A DNA stretch of 64,000 nucleotides from NCBI GenBank assembly GCA_002221725.1, contig NJFT01000170.1, positions 25,980-89,979 of the forward strand, in the 5' to 3' direction. The notes beneath the pieces are model-generated. The model worked only from the letters and a program-made list of their open reading frames with translations. It made no database searches and was not told the origin of the DNA. Position numbers and translations under genes: made by a program. How positions within the stretch are numbered: the stretch's first letter is position 1; the number at the start of each line of letters is the position of its first letter. This document shows positions 34,908 through 47,116 of this stretch, in pieces. Source of the DNA: Scedosporium boydii (Eukaryota; Ascomycota; Sordariomycetes; Microascales; Microascaceae).

Positions 34908-36787
34908 CCGCAAGTACTTCGTGCTGCTAACCTTTGGAGTGTACGATACCTCAATTGTTGGGGATGGACGAGGACATACGGTATGGAATGTGTTCGAAAT
35001 GAGATGGTTTTCGATTTCTGCAAGGATGAAGAGTAGCGTTTGATTTTTTTTGGCTTTTATTTTCTCACTGCTTGGACGATAAAGTGTGTTTTCTTTTTTG
35101 GAGGCATTGCCCTCGTTGGGTTGATCAATGTATTGATGATGGTTGGGAGCGAGCGCGGAGTTTCTTTTAGGGAGGGGAAGGGGATCTTGTTTCTTGCTGA
35201 ACAAGCAATTTGCTTCAGTATTCGGTATATAGGTATCATCAAGAAGGATTGATTGAAATAAATATTTGATCCGGGACACGAATTCTTCTCAGTGACCTCT
35301 TTAACCCTCCAACTTGCAACATTTTGAAGATATCACCTTGATTCGAAAGTAGTGGGCAGGACAATTTAAAACGTCCGTCTAGACTTTAGTCTGGGATGCA
35401 GCATCGCCCAAGTTCATTGGGCAACGGAGCCCGGATTCAGGATTCGGGGTCCGACCGCGGATCTGCGTCTCGTTCAGTGGTCAATGGTGTGGATCAGAAA
35501 CCGTTGGCTGATCTCCACGAGGCGAAGATAATCATTGATCGCTTGGACGGAGTATGGGCTTGAGCTTGGAGAGCTCAATACCGCACTCGGAGATATTGAT
35601 ATTGATAATGCCCAGGACCAAGAACCTGTGCTGTCTGTCAGCGTGTTCTAATCAGGGTCGCCCCTATTATTCTTCTTCAGTGTCATGGCAACGAGCAAGG
35701 ACAAGGCTTGCAGGGCCTGGCCTGACTAGGGAGAGGCTTCGGCAGGGGTGGAGGAGCAGGGTCGAGCGACAAGTACATCAAGATACGCCAATGTATACAA
35801 AGGTACATCCTATGATTTGGTAATCCGATCTGGGCTAACGGGCAGGAACAGTGGGTTCGCTTTCGACCAGGGAAGGAACCCCCTCTAAGCTAAAATAGCG
35901 AAACTTTGAACCTCTCTACAGATCCGGTGTTTTGCTCAACATCAATAGTGGTAGCAATATCAACAGGAACAGCTCCACAAAGCACGGTATTGGTCTCTCC
36001 CTCTGTCTGGGTATTATTGTCGCTTCTTCGTCTGGACACAAGCAAAAATAGTGTTCTGGATATTGGGCCTTGAAAAAAAAAGGAAGAAAATAAAAAAGGT
36101 CAGTCAGGCCATTGTCCATTCCAATCACAAGGAACCAAACACGTCCCCGAGTGTAACACTTTTTCTCTTTTCGGACAATCTAAAGCGCGTCATCAAGGTC
36201 GAACCGTCCCGCCTGACTATCTTTCGAAATCCTCAATCCTCAGCGTCGCAACTCACCCTTTCCCCTGCTTTTGTACGGTTGTATTTGACCTTGAGCAGGG
36301 TCAACCGTTTTCACGACCCTTGCTAACCCCTGTGGTCTGTGGGACAGGAACTAAGCAGTTGTTTACCCTCTGCATTCCAGAACTTGGACGAGGCTCTGCC
36401 TCTTCACATCATTCTTCTCAAGCGCCAGTCCGGCAAAGTTCGCCCATCAGCTCCACCCGAGGCTCGTCCGATCAACCAACATCCATCAGGCACGGAACGA
36501 ACAACCAATCGAGGAATCCAACACTCTTAGATGTTTATCTAGATTTACCTCAATTCGGCGAAACACACAAAATCTACGCTAGTATGCGCTTTTGAAACCC
36601 GTCCTGTCGAATGCGACTTTCTCAAGCAGTCTCGCCCTTTTTACTTTTCGATCGCAACCACGACGATCCGCGAATGCAACCGACCGCTTGTTGTGTTTCT
36701 TACTATCCCACATCTACGCAAACCCGGCAACCGGCGACCTATCGCATCCTCTCAAACCCATAGAAAATAAAACCTCCCTGGTCCGCC
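34908..36787. other. Spacer and long leader of the ApsB-like gene
   Basis: About 1.9 kb between two plus-strand genes. The first 300 bp are AT-rich and look like 3' UTR. From about 36150 the strand becomes CT-rich with several short ATG-initiated frames (for example at 36320 and 36339), suggesting a long 5' leader for the next gene, possibly with introns. No protein-coding gene is supported. Confidence 0.5.
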
Positions 36788-39700
36788 ATGGACGAGGAGG
36801 ATCCCCAAAGAGCCCCTGCGTCCCTGCAGCCTCAGGCTGGACAGAGCTCGACACCGACCGGCACACCATCACAAGAGACCTCCAGATCAAAGCCTGAGAA
36901 CTCGACAAATAATCCTCCCCCGCCGACGGCGGACTCAATCATCGAGACGACGTTTACCGGCGCGAGGCCCGACGAGAGCAACCTAGACTCCTTCCACGAG
37001 CAGGCTGTCCATGCTCATCTCCTAGATGTCGAGTCGAGTTTCCACGCACCCCTATCTCCCTTGACGACGACAAATCCTGCCGGCGGTATCGACGATACAT
37101 ACCTCTTCGATGCTGGTCCTCGCGCTCTGGCAGCCCAATCGCCGTCACCAAATCTCCCACCATTATTCGAGGATGATCTCTCCTTTCGGTCTGCATCCCC
37201 TCAGAAGCAACAAACCCTCTTGAACCGCCCGAACCTCCCTCCTCCATCGACGCACAGCGACGGACTACCCGCACTTGAACCACTCGATAACGTACCCGAC
37301 GTTTCCAATACCACATCTTCCCTCGAGAACCTCTCCTCCTCGCCGACTGCTGCTGCCGCTGCCCGCACAATATCGCGGGCCATCTCGTCAGCCAGCGCAC
37401 GCACCCAGGCTACTGCCGCTCAGGCATCTGAGCAAGACAACAACGATACCACCTCCACACACGAAAACCCACATGCATCAAGTCTCGACCTCTCCCGCTC
37501 CTCGCCACCGAACAACTCCCTACCCGTACCCTCAGGCATCCTCCCCCGCCAGAGACGCAGCCCCAGCCCTTCAAAATATGCTCAAGATGCGGGTAGCACA
37601 CCCGGCCATGCCCTTCGGACCGACCAGAGGCCCAAGTATTTGCGAAGTAGGAACTCGAGTCAGCGGTCTTCCACGTCGTCGTTTACGAATCCTGAATCCC
37701 AAGATGATGCCGATAGTGACGTTACGGTTGGGCTCGCGACGGATTTCGCTTTGCAATCTGGTGGTGCTGTCCCTAGCATGTTGATGCCCAGGAGCTTGAG
37801 CAGCTTTCTTAACCGATCAATTAGCATGGGCAGCATGGCGTCAGGAATCGATGATCTTAACGAGGGCAGCGGATCTAAGGGATACGAACACCTCGAGCCC
37901 CTCGACGAAGACGCCAGTTACCATGCGCGCGGCAACCGAGAATCCGACGAAGGTCTCCTGAAGACGCCGAAGCCGCCGCACAAGCAGAACCTCAAAGATC
38001 CTACTGACACCGTCATCGCCCGCCATGTCCAAAATGTGCATGTCCCCGAATCCCTCGCCAAGGAGTACAAGTTCCGCAGCGGCCTCGTCACGCCCCGGCA
38101 GCCCTCGAGTTTCAAGTCGTCCATCGGCCCTTCGCGATCAGGTAAGAACCTGACGCTCAAGGAGCAGAGCAGCACGATCGAGCGTCTGTCCAAGGAAAAC
38201 TTCGATCTCAAGCTCAAGGTCATGTTTTTGAGCGACCGACTCGACAAGCTCTCCGAAGAAGGTGTTAAGGAGATGATCTCGGAGAATGTCGAGCTCAAGA
38301 CAAGCTTGGCTGTCATCCAGCGGGAGAACAAGGCGCTGCGGAGGCGGGTGAAGGAATTGGAGAAGCAGCTCAAGGAGGAAGATGAGAGGCCGAGCACGGC
38401 GAAGAGCGGAGCCTCGTCGAACTCGAACCAATCATTTGACGACGCGGCGGCAGAACGTGAAGAGGAGCTGTTTTACCTGCGGGAGCGAGTCGAGGAGTAC
38501 ATTGTCGAGATCGAGAGGCTTAGGCACGAGTGCATCAACAAGGAGAACGAGAAGCGTAAGATGTCCGAAATGGTTAGGTCCCTCGGCGAGCGCAACGTGG
38601 GCGAATCCCTCGGTCGGCAGGACGAGACGGACGTGTGGAAGGATCTCCTTGAGCAGGAAACCGCTCGCCGTGAACAGGCCGACGAAGACAACCGACGCCT
38701 GCGGGATGAGATATTCCGACTGAAGCAGGAGATGGCTTCTGGCGGCGGCCTGCACCACACCACAAACATTTATAACATTACCAAGAAGCACGGGCAAGCT
38801 GGATCTCCATCTCGACCTATGTCTGGGCTTTCTGGCGAGGTGGAGAGCACGAACGGTATGAGCACCGCGAGCACTCTTATCGAAGAGTTGCGTCGCGAGA
38901 GCGAGCAGCTACGACACGAAAATGCCGAGCTTCGCCGCGAGGTCGGAGCCCAGACGTCGATGCTTACTTCAAGGAACCGCGAAAAGGAGCGTTTGTACCA
39001 GGAGATCGAAGACCTTAAGATGGCGCAGCGACGAGGAGGTCCTGCACCCTCCACCGTAGATACCCTTCTCGAGAGATCTGCCTCTCGTGCCGGAGTCCAC
39101 CACCACCAGCGGTCCATGTCTCGAAATAGCGGCACAACCCGAGTTACCAATCCCCAGGACGAAGCCGAAAAGGAGGAACTCGAGAACCAGCTGGCTGAAG
39201 TGCGCGACAAGATGAACGAGGTCAAACTGCAAAACCAGGAACTGCAGCAGGAACTCGACAAGTGCATGCAGGACTTTGAGACCGCCATCGAGAGCCAGAG
39301 GCAAACCGAGGAGATCGCAACAGCCTTGCAGCAAGATCTCGAAACGACAATGAATGACCTCGTTGCCCTGCAAGCCGAGCGTGACGAGGCGTTGAGGGAG
39401 CAGGCCGAGATGGAATCGGAATTCGAGGCGCTGCGCAAGGAGGCCCAGACGGAAATTGACGCCCTCGAGGGCGACGTCGATCAGCGTAACGACGAGATCC
39501 ATAGGCTCCAGCTCGATCTGCAGGACCGGTCCGAGAACTTCGCGGCGCTGCAAGAGGAGATGCGCAAGATGAGTGACGCGCTTCTCAGACTCGAAGACGA
39601 GCAGGACAACAAGCTGCGGCGCATCCAGCAGCTCGAGCAGGAGATGGCGCAAGCCAACACGGAACTCGAGGAGCTCGAAGCCAAGCTCAACGAATCGAAC

Positions 39701-41395
39701 GACAAGGCCAACCGCCTCGGCGTGCAACAAGAATCGAGCCAGGGAGAGATCGCCTTCCTGCGCGAAGAACAAGAGGCCGACAAGATCCGCATCGGCAACC
39801 TCGAGGCCGAACTCGCTAGCGCCGAGCAGAGCCTGCGCGACGAAAAGGACCGCGTGACGGAGCTCGAGCAGAGGTTGCAGGCCGAGAGGAGGCAGCGCGA
39901 GATGGTGGCGAACCGCGAGAAGGAAGAGGTGCAGCAGTTCGTCAACGGGCTTAATAGGGAGGCGTCGGCGGCTAAGGACGAGGCGCGTAAGTTGCGCAAG
40001 GCGCTCACTTCGCGCGAGGTGGAGGCTGCTGAGTGGAAGGAGAGGTTGATGGAGCTGGAAGGTAACTTGAGGGTGGCCTTGGGTGACTTGAACGGGACCC
40101 GGTCAAGCCTCCTTAATGTGAGTTGTTTCTGGCTTTTCTTTTTCGGTAAAAATCAACGTTCGGCTTGCTAACATCCAGAGTAGTCCATTTCCGGCCTTCA
40201 ACGACAACTCGAAGACACGGTCCGCGAGCTCGATGCCACCAAGGCCGATCTCGGCGAAAAAGACCGGCTCCTCAAACAGCGTGACGGTCTACTCGAATCC
40301 CACGGCCTCGAGTCTCGCCGACTCGCCGAGCTCCTCGACAAGGAGAGACAAGCCCACCGTACGACCAAGAGCCAGTTCGAGACGTTCCAGAAGACGCACC
40401 AGCACGTCAGTGTCACGGCCGCGACACAGGAGACGCGCATCCAGGAGCTCGAGGTACAGCGGGCGCAGTCCCAAAAGAAGCTCATGCTGCTCGAGAACAC
40501 ACTCAAAGACCAGCTCACGGAGCGCAACAACCTCCTCCTCATCCTCTGGTCGCGCCTCAGCACGCTCTGCGGAAGCGACTGGGCGCACGACAACAGCCTC
40601 ATCAACGGGCGGGCTCTCCCCTCTCTCGAGGCTGTGGCGACCATGCTTCCTGGTTTCAGCAAGAATCTGCTGGGCGCTGTGAAGACGCTCGAGAGCATGG
40701 TGGGCGGGTTCCAGTCGCGCATCAAGTCCGTCGAACGCGAGCTCTGGCGTGAGTATCAGAACCTCGAGAATGGGCTCGAGGTCCGCACGAAGAAGCTGGA
40801 CCGTCTCGAGACGATGGTGCGTAATGGCATCGCGTCCGGGTCGCTCGGCCGCTTAGGGTCGTCTGAGGCGCAGGCGCGCGTGGATGGGCTCGAGGACATG
40901 ATTAGGCAACTGAGGGTCGAGAACGCGACGCTGAGGACGGCGAACGATGTGCGTGCTAGGGCGGTCTACGGAAGCGTTCCGGGTGATGGGACGGCGGCTA
41001 TCGTTGATGCCGTGTCGGGGAGCCCTGCGCCTTCGATTCCTACGGGACCGAGAGATAGGGAGAGTAGTCGAAGCAGGAAGGGGGTGTATACCAGTAGCGG
41101 GCGGACGACGACCATGACGCGGACCTCGTCGTCGCACGGCGTCGGTCCGGGATCGTCGAGCAAGGAGGTCATGTCTGCGGCGGAGCACTTGGTCAGCGGC
41201 GGCGTCGGGTCTTCGGGCAACGACCACGCGTTGCTCTTGAGGCTGAGGGACATGGAGCGGAAGTTGAGGGTGGAGAGGGAAGGAAGGAATCAGGACCGCA
41301 CGGCGGCGCGGCAGAGGCTTGGGGAGCTGGAGACGCAGAATAGGGATTTGAGGTCGGAGAATGGGAGGTTGAAGAGGTTGAGCGAGGTGGATTGA
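36788..41395 (+). CDS. apsB: ApsB/Mto1-type spindle pole and septal MTOC coiled-coil protein
   Basis: Two exons, 36788-40117 and 40184-41395, 66 bp intron; 1513 aa. The N-terminal 450 residues are Ser/Pro/Thr-rich and disordered. A CM1 (centrosomin motif 1) segment follows at about 455-490, LKEQSSTIERLSKENFDLKL then KVMFLSDRLDKL, the site that recruits gamma-tubulin complexes. Nearly all of 450-1360 is heptad-rich coiled coil dense in Glu, Leu and Arg. The C-terminal tail (LRDMERKLRVEREGR, then RQRLGELETQNRDLRSENGR) resembles the Mto2-binding region of fission-yeast Mto1. In Aspergillus the homologue, ApsB, is a microtubule-organising protein at spindle pole bodies and septa, needed for nuclear positioning. 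The protein is longer than the roughly 1050 aa A. nidulans ApsB. Start ATG at 36788 has the good context CCGCCATGG. Confidence 0.87.
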
Positions 41396-41823
41396 TTGTT
41401 TTCCTTTTTTATATCCAGCGGAACGAACCCCTTCTCGTTTTTCTTCTTCTCCTTTTGGGGGAAGGTGTGAGTTTGACGTGTATAAAACTACGATTGTATT
41501 CATTTATTATTGGGAGTTGAGCATTTTGATGGTGGACGAGTGTTCGATGTGTGCTTTGGCGGTGTTTGCTTTCTTCACTTTTTTTTTCCTTGTATTATAC
41601 ACATATCACATATCAATGGGGTCGTGATTGATTGTTTAATGCATTCATTCAGAGAAGCTTGTTAAATTCTTCATCTTGGGAGCTTGGTGATGATCACTGA
41701 ACGAGTAAGATACAGCTTCGAAACTGGGAAAATCAGGTTCTTTTCCAACTTTGCTAATGATCCTATGTCTCCTATCTCTCCTATATCTCATATCTATCTC
41801 CCCCGTAGAATCCTGACCCATGC

Positions 41824-42354
41824 TTACATGCCAACCCATTTACCAATGAAAGGCACAAGATAATCCATCTTGCCCAGCTCAACACCCTTATTCCTCCCAA
41901 TAGCATAAGTCATATTCAAATGGAAGAAAATATTCGGCAGCGAATACCCCTCGGCATACCCCTTAGCAGGCAGCGTCGCAGACCTCTCCCTCATGGCCAT
42001 AGTAACCTCCGTCTCGGGATTCTTCTCAAAAGTAGCCCTATCCGCCTTATCAACCCACTTCTGCGCCTCGGCGATGCGGGCGTGGCAGGCCTCGAGGGTG
42101 GCGAGGTCGTCCTTGGACCACTGGACGGGCTCTTCGCCCTGGACGCGGGCGACGAGCTTCATGGTGGTGTCGGTGACGATGTGGACCTGGAAGGTGAGGG
42201 GGAGCATGTCTTCTGCTAGGCGCCAGTTGGCGACGTCGGTGAGGGGGATGGATTTGTCGGTTGCGTGGGCTTCGATCTTTTTGAGGATGTTGGTGAGGGC
42301 GGTTAGGGAGGCTTGGAGGAGGGGGACGGTGGCGTCGTAGAAGGTGTAGGTCAT
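41824..42354 (-). CDS. DUF1993 (DinB-like helical bundle) protein
   Basis: Single exon, 176 aa, minus strand, ATG at 42354. The sequence starts TYTFYDATVPLLQASLTALTNIL and ends IFFHLNMTYAIGRNKGVELG, KMDYLVPFIG, which are hallmarks of DUF1993, a soluble four-helix family related in fold to DinB and widespread in fungi and bacteria. AEDMLPLTFQV and ARVQGEEP with a His in FFHLNMTY are also as expected. The biochemical function is unknown; some DinB-fold relatives bind metal or thiols, but no complete metal triad is obvious here. Its stop lies about 430 bp from the convergent ApsB gene end. Confidence 0.9.
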   Translation of the reverse strand: MTYTFYDATVPLLQASLTALTNILKKIEAHATDKSIPLTDVANWRLAEDMLPLTFQVHIVTDTTMKLVARVQGEEPVQWSKDDLATLEACHARIAEAQKWVDKADRATFEKNPETEVTMAMRERSATLPAKGYAEGYSLPNIFFHLNMTYAIGRNKGVELGKMDYLVPFIGKWVGM

Positions 42355-42574
42355 TTTGGCGGTTGGTTTTGGTAGGTTTTGGTGATTGAGAGAGGATGGG
42401 TTGGAAGAAGGTTTGGATGTTTGGTCTGCTTGAGGCTGCTTGAAGGTTGTGCTTGGTAGAGGAGGTTAGAGAGAGGTATGGAGATGGGGGCAAGCTGGAC
42501 TTTAAATATCTCAGGAGAGCTCCATCCGGGTGAGGTTCTAGACAGATCAGCTTTTGGGTTTGGATGGATCAGCA

Positions 42575-42623
42575 CTCCCCCCTCCCCCCTCCCCTCCTTC
42601 CCCCTCTCCTCCTTCCCCCTCTC
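42575..42623. repeat. Homopyrimidine tract with internal direct repeat
   Basis: About 49 bases of C and T only, including two adjacent copies of CTCCTTCCCCCTCT. It lies about 220 bp upstream of the DUF1993 start codon. Confidence 0.85.
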
Positions 42624-44428
42624 GCCTTAGCTCTACCGTTAAAAGGTCTAGAACGGAAACGGGACAAGAGGCGCGTATAGTATGATACGTAAGAATACCA
42701 ATAGGAGGCCTGCGTTTTCCTGAAACGCAGCTGGCGAGGTGACAAGCTCGCATCAGTCCGGTTCGTTCCAAAGGGGGATGTGAGAAAGTGGAGAGGGGGG
42801 ATATGCAACGTCATGATGCCGTTTACTAAATTACGAGTGAACTAAGACAATTAAACGGGGATTGATGCGGGGCCGTGTCCTGAAGCTTGCCGTGGAAGCC
42901 GTTGGAAACGTCCCCGAAGCTTTTGAGAGCTTTGACCGACGTACGAGGAGGGGGGCACATATCTCGTGTGGGCAAGGTTGAGAGGTCTGAGCTTCCAAAG
43001 AAGTCGGCGACTCCAAAGCTTCCCTCGTCGGACGAGACGAGACGGTGCTCTGGAAACGGTCGTTCAATGGGGAGCATAGGAAGTCTTGACATCATGGATC
43101 ATGGATCCTGCCATTAACCCTAACGCAGCTAGTCGCCGAAGCAGCGGCAGAAAGCAGCTCGAGAGCTTCCACGACATCAAAACTACCCCGCCTTCCAACC
43201 GAAGCCACACTGAAAGTTAACGTCTAGTACGGAATGTACGACATATTACAACTACACGTTCACTAATCATGTTAAGCTCAGCAGAGGTTTATGACATCAA
43301 GAATGCACCCTTGTGAAACACTCTGTGGTCATCAAATCAGCCAGATCATCGTTCCCGGCCCGTTTGCACCGACCCCCTCACATCCTTTTGCGCATCCTTC
43401 AAGCTGTGTCGATGCGACCTGTCGTTATTTCTGGGTTTCTGAATCGGAGATTTTCCCGTTGCGTTTCCCCTTTTCGGTATTGTCGATTTGTAATCGGCGC
43501 TGCGGGAAGCTTGAATTTGTCAGCGGCATTTCCCGCCTCATCTGAAATGGATCAAGATCCATGCAGGTACGACATGAACTGGACAACAACAAAGGAAGTC
43601 GGCGATCAACTGGAATGATAGGAGACGAATGGCACGCCAGCTAGACCTCGTTGACTTGCGCAATGGCCATGGTCCCTTTGTTGACCAATTATTTGCGCTC
43701 ATTTTTTTTTTCATCATCCAAGTTTTATATGCGCGAAGCACGGGTATTACGGGCATGCGTTGTCTTGGCCTGATCTAATGGTCCCTCTCGGGAAGGTATC
43801 CAGATCTGCTGTACCCTGAGCTGAAATTCCCTGGCTGCCCGAGATTTGGGTCCTCCTGAGTCTAGCCAGAGGGAGCTAGCTTCAAGAAGCTTAATTCAGG
43901 AACACTTCACGAACGCGGATTCTGTTCACTCCAACCTCCTTCAGCCGCAATTGTAATTCTCGGGAGCAGCCTAGCACCCAGCCGAGGCGCAAATGGGAGA
44001 ATTCAAACATCTTGGACGATGTCCACGGAGCAACGGAAGGCTCCGGTGGAATGAACATTCATCCGCTTGACCACCAGCCCTTTGGACAACTGACACCCAC
44101 GAAGTCGCAAGTATTGATATTGCTGACGGGACGCGTCACTGGATCTTCTGTGCGGCGCAGCGACGGATGCCCGCTTATCTCCCTCCCATGCGGTCCGTTG
44201 TGGATGCGGTGTAATCCCAGAACATGCATCGCAGCCTTTATGAGTGGAGAATCTTAAGGAATTCTTGGATCAGAGGAAGGGGGGGATTAGCAATCAACGA
44301 ACTCGTTTGTCATCACAGCGTTCGCGTGGTGAGATTTAACGCTCCATTGAGGCCCAAGCTTCTGAGATTGCGTCAAAGACGACATTTATAAGCCTATGGC
44401 ATTCTTGTTTGGCTACCGTTTGCCTTCC

Positions 44429-44449
44429 GGGGGGTGGGGGGTGGAGGGG
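44429..44449 (+). repeat. G-rich tract, quadruplex-like
   Basis: Six G, T, six G, T, GGA and four G in succession. The spacing allows an intramolecular G-quadruplex. There is no adjacent gene. Confidence 0.6.
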
Positions 44450-47097
44450 TTCTTGAGGTGGTCGAAAAGAGGTTGCGGGCTGGTCTCTTGTGTGACCTAT
44501 ATATATGGAGCAGAGATGAAGGGGGCTAGGCGCCACCAAAGAGACGGGGCTGGGTGGATGTTGCCCATATTTGCCAAGGCAACGGAGACAACACCGATGA
44601 AGCGGACCTACCATGACTGACGTTGGTGAGCAACGCAGAGAAGAAGAGATAGCAGCCGTCATTCTGCATTGACGTAGCATCCACAATGCCAATGTCAGGT
44701 TAACAGCTCTGTTGGGTAAACACCGAAAAACGTCGTAACCGCCGAATCCCAAAGCCGGACTTCGAATTTTATTGCAAGCATCTCCTCTGAGCTGCGACGG
44801 GAGGCTTAAACCCTATCTCCATCGGGGAGTCGAGCTTTCCTTTTACTTACAGCTTAGTAAGCTAACACCCCTTTAGTACCCCAAATCCTGCAAACCTTGA
44901 CTTGCCAAATTTATGAAGCGGAGACTTTGTGTCCACTGCCGAGAGAAGCACAGGCACACCGCAAGTCCTCGGCGCGGTCCCTCGTTAATCGGTGAGCAAA
45001 AGCTAATTTCCCACCGACCCCATCACCCACTCAGAATCGGCTGAGACCGGCCCTTGGCGGTCCCCGAATATTTTGGGGGCGGGGCCTGTCTTCGGTGTGC
45101 GCCAGAAAAAGGAACCACACCCCCATGCTCAGTTCCCCCTCCCGGCTCCGCTCGGTGTTTGATCCGGACTAATTCGGCGCCAAACTCATGACGGCACGGG
45201 CGGGGTTAGTGCCAAGACTTCGTGGGGAAACGAGACAGCAGAAGAAGGAAAATGGAAGAAAGAAGGAAAAAGAGGCGTTCGATAACCAATCAATCAAAGG
45301 GGGGAAAAAATGAAAGAGAAAAACTGGAAAGACGAAAACGAACAATGGTAAAAGCGGAAAAATAAAACTAAACTCAAGGAGAGACGAGAAGGAATGAATC
45401 GTGCACAACATTGAGGCAATTCAGCTTTCGCTCTCGGCGCTTTTTGCAATGCCAAGGCTTCCAGCCCATGGAAGAAGGGAATTTATTGATAGCCTCGGTC
45501 ACCTCAAAGAAATGAAGTGGAAAAAAAAAAAATTATCGCCAAGACCTCATATCCTTTCCTTTACGATGCGGGGTTTGATACACTCGCAGATTTCGTCGGG
45601 TATCGTTGGTGCCGACCCACCTGTGAGGTGAGAGAGATGGAGGAAGCTCAGCATCAATCATCCATTATCCATCACGCTGGCCACGGCTTAATGTGATCGC
45701 AATCGCAAATCCCCCCATCATGAATATTTTTCAGATCGGTCACCCCACGAGCGTAGCTGCGATTCTCAGCGTCTCGTTCTGCCTCGTGCGCCGCGTGCAT
45801 CGCGGCGAAACCGCGTGAATGGTAGCAAGTTAGCAAGCGAGTTGTTAGAGAACGCCACGAGCTGGCGATGGGCAATAGTTCGTGGTGTGCTAAATATTGA
45901 TTATCGTGCAGACGGCGCCTGTTGGTGGCGGGAGGAAGCGGACACGAACTGAAAACTCGACCCTTGATCTTCAAATTGCTTGTTAGTTGTTGCCCCACAA
46001 CGAGAAAGATGTAGGGCGAGAAGCGTTCAAAATTGACCCCACCACATTCCTCAATGTTGAGAAACATGGGAACAAAGTGAGCCCGTGGCACAAAGGAAGC
46101 CTCCGGTTCGCCGAGAGGTCAATGGTACTTTGGTACGGGCGGAGGCTAGTATCGGCGCTAATGATGTTATCGTGACCGTGACTGACGGCAAATCCGGGCT
46201 TGAATCCCTGATGTACGGGGTACAAGCTTGGACCAGGACAGGTACCTGGCACCCGGAAGTCGGGTGTGTCGCTTGGACGGGCCAATTCATTTCAATTGAT
46301 TCGATTGATTGATGGATTGCGGAGAGACCAGGAAATTTGCTTGTGAAAAAAGGGCGCTCAAACTCAAGCTTAAATTTTGGTGTCGCGTGCTCACCTCCCA
46401 AACGCTGAGATTTTCATTAATCCCCTTGTCGGTAAACATTAAAGGGGGTCATTGCTTCTATTTTGGAGTCGCTATTTGACTCTCGTCTCGAGAAGAGGAT
46501 GAGCCTCAATTTCCAACATTGAATTGTTCGGTCCACTGAAAATGTATCTTTACGCAATAAATTCTGCTCATGGAAACAAGAGTATGGAATGCCGAGGATT
46601 CGTGCAGATCTGTCCCTTGTCAGGATGCGGCATTTGGGATATTCATAGATGCAAAGATCAATTGATGTGACGGTGACCCCTCTGGTCCGGGCGTAATTCA
46701 ACAGCGATCGACGAGACAAGGAAAACCTGGGGAAGTACGAAGTAAAGGCTTGATGAGCTCTGGAACAAAAATCTACAAAGTTAATCTACGAGGGTATTTT
46801 CTTTCTTTTTCACCGCCCAATTCCACTTTGACCCGTCAATTGGGTTGAGGCGTCATGGCCAAGCGGAGCCCTGGGCAAGCTGGCAAGTAGACAATTGGCA
46901 TTCATTCTCAATTGATCAGTTTACGTTTTATGTATGTACTGTGCCTGATTTCGAATCTTCCATTCATGTTTCCTTCGGCTGTCGAGGCCTGTCGCACGCA
47001 CTACGACTCTGCAACCGGGCGTAAAACAAAATCACCGGCAAGCCAATAGATGCGTCGGCAGCACTTTTTTTTCTTAATTTTTAACAAGAGAAAGGAG

Positions 47098-47116
47098 AAA
47101 AAAAAAAAAAAAAAAA
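47098..47116. repeat. Poly-A run
   Basis: Nineteen A residues in a row on the plus strand, within AT-rich spacer. Confidence 0.85.

Noticed and set aside
38770..40008. Minus-strand open frames of 175-267 codons over the ApsB-like gene
   Set aside because: Ser/Cys/Leu-rich antisense readings of coiled-coil coding sequence; no independent signal.
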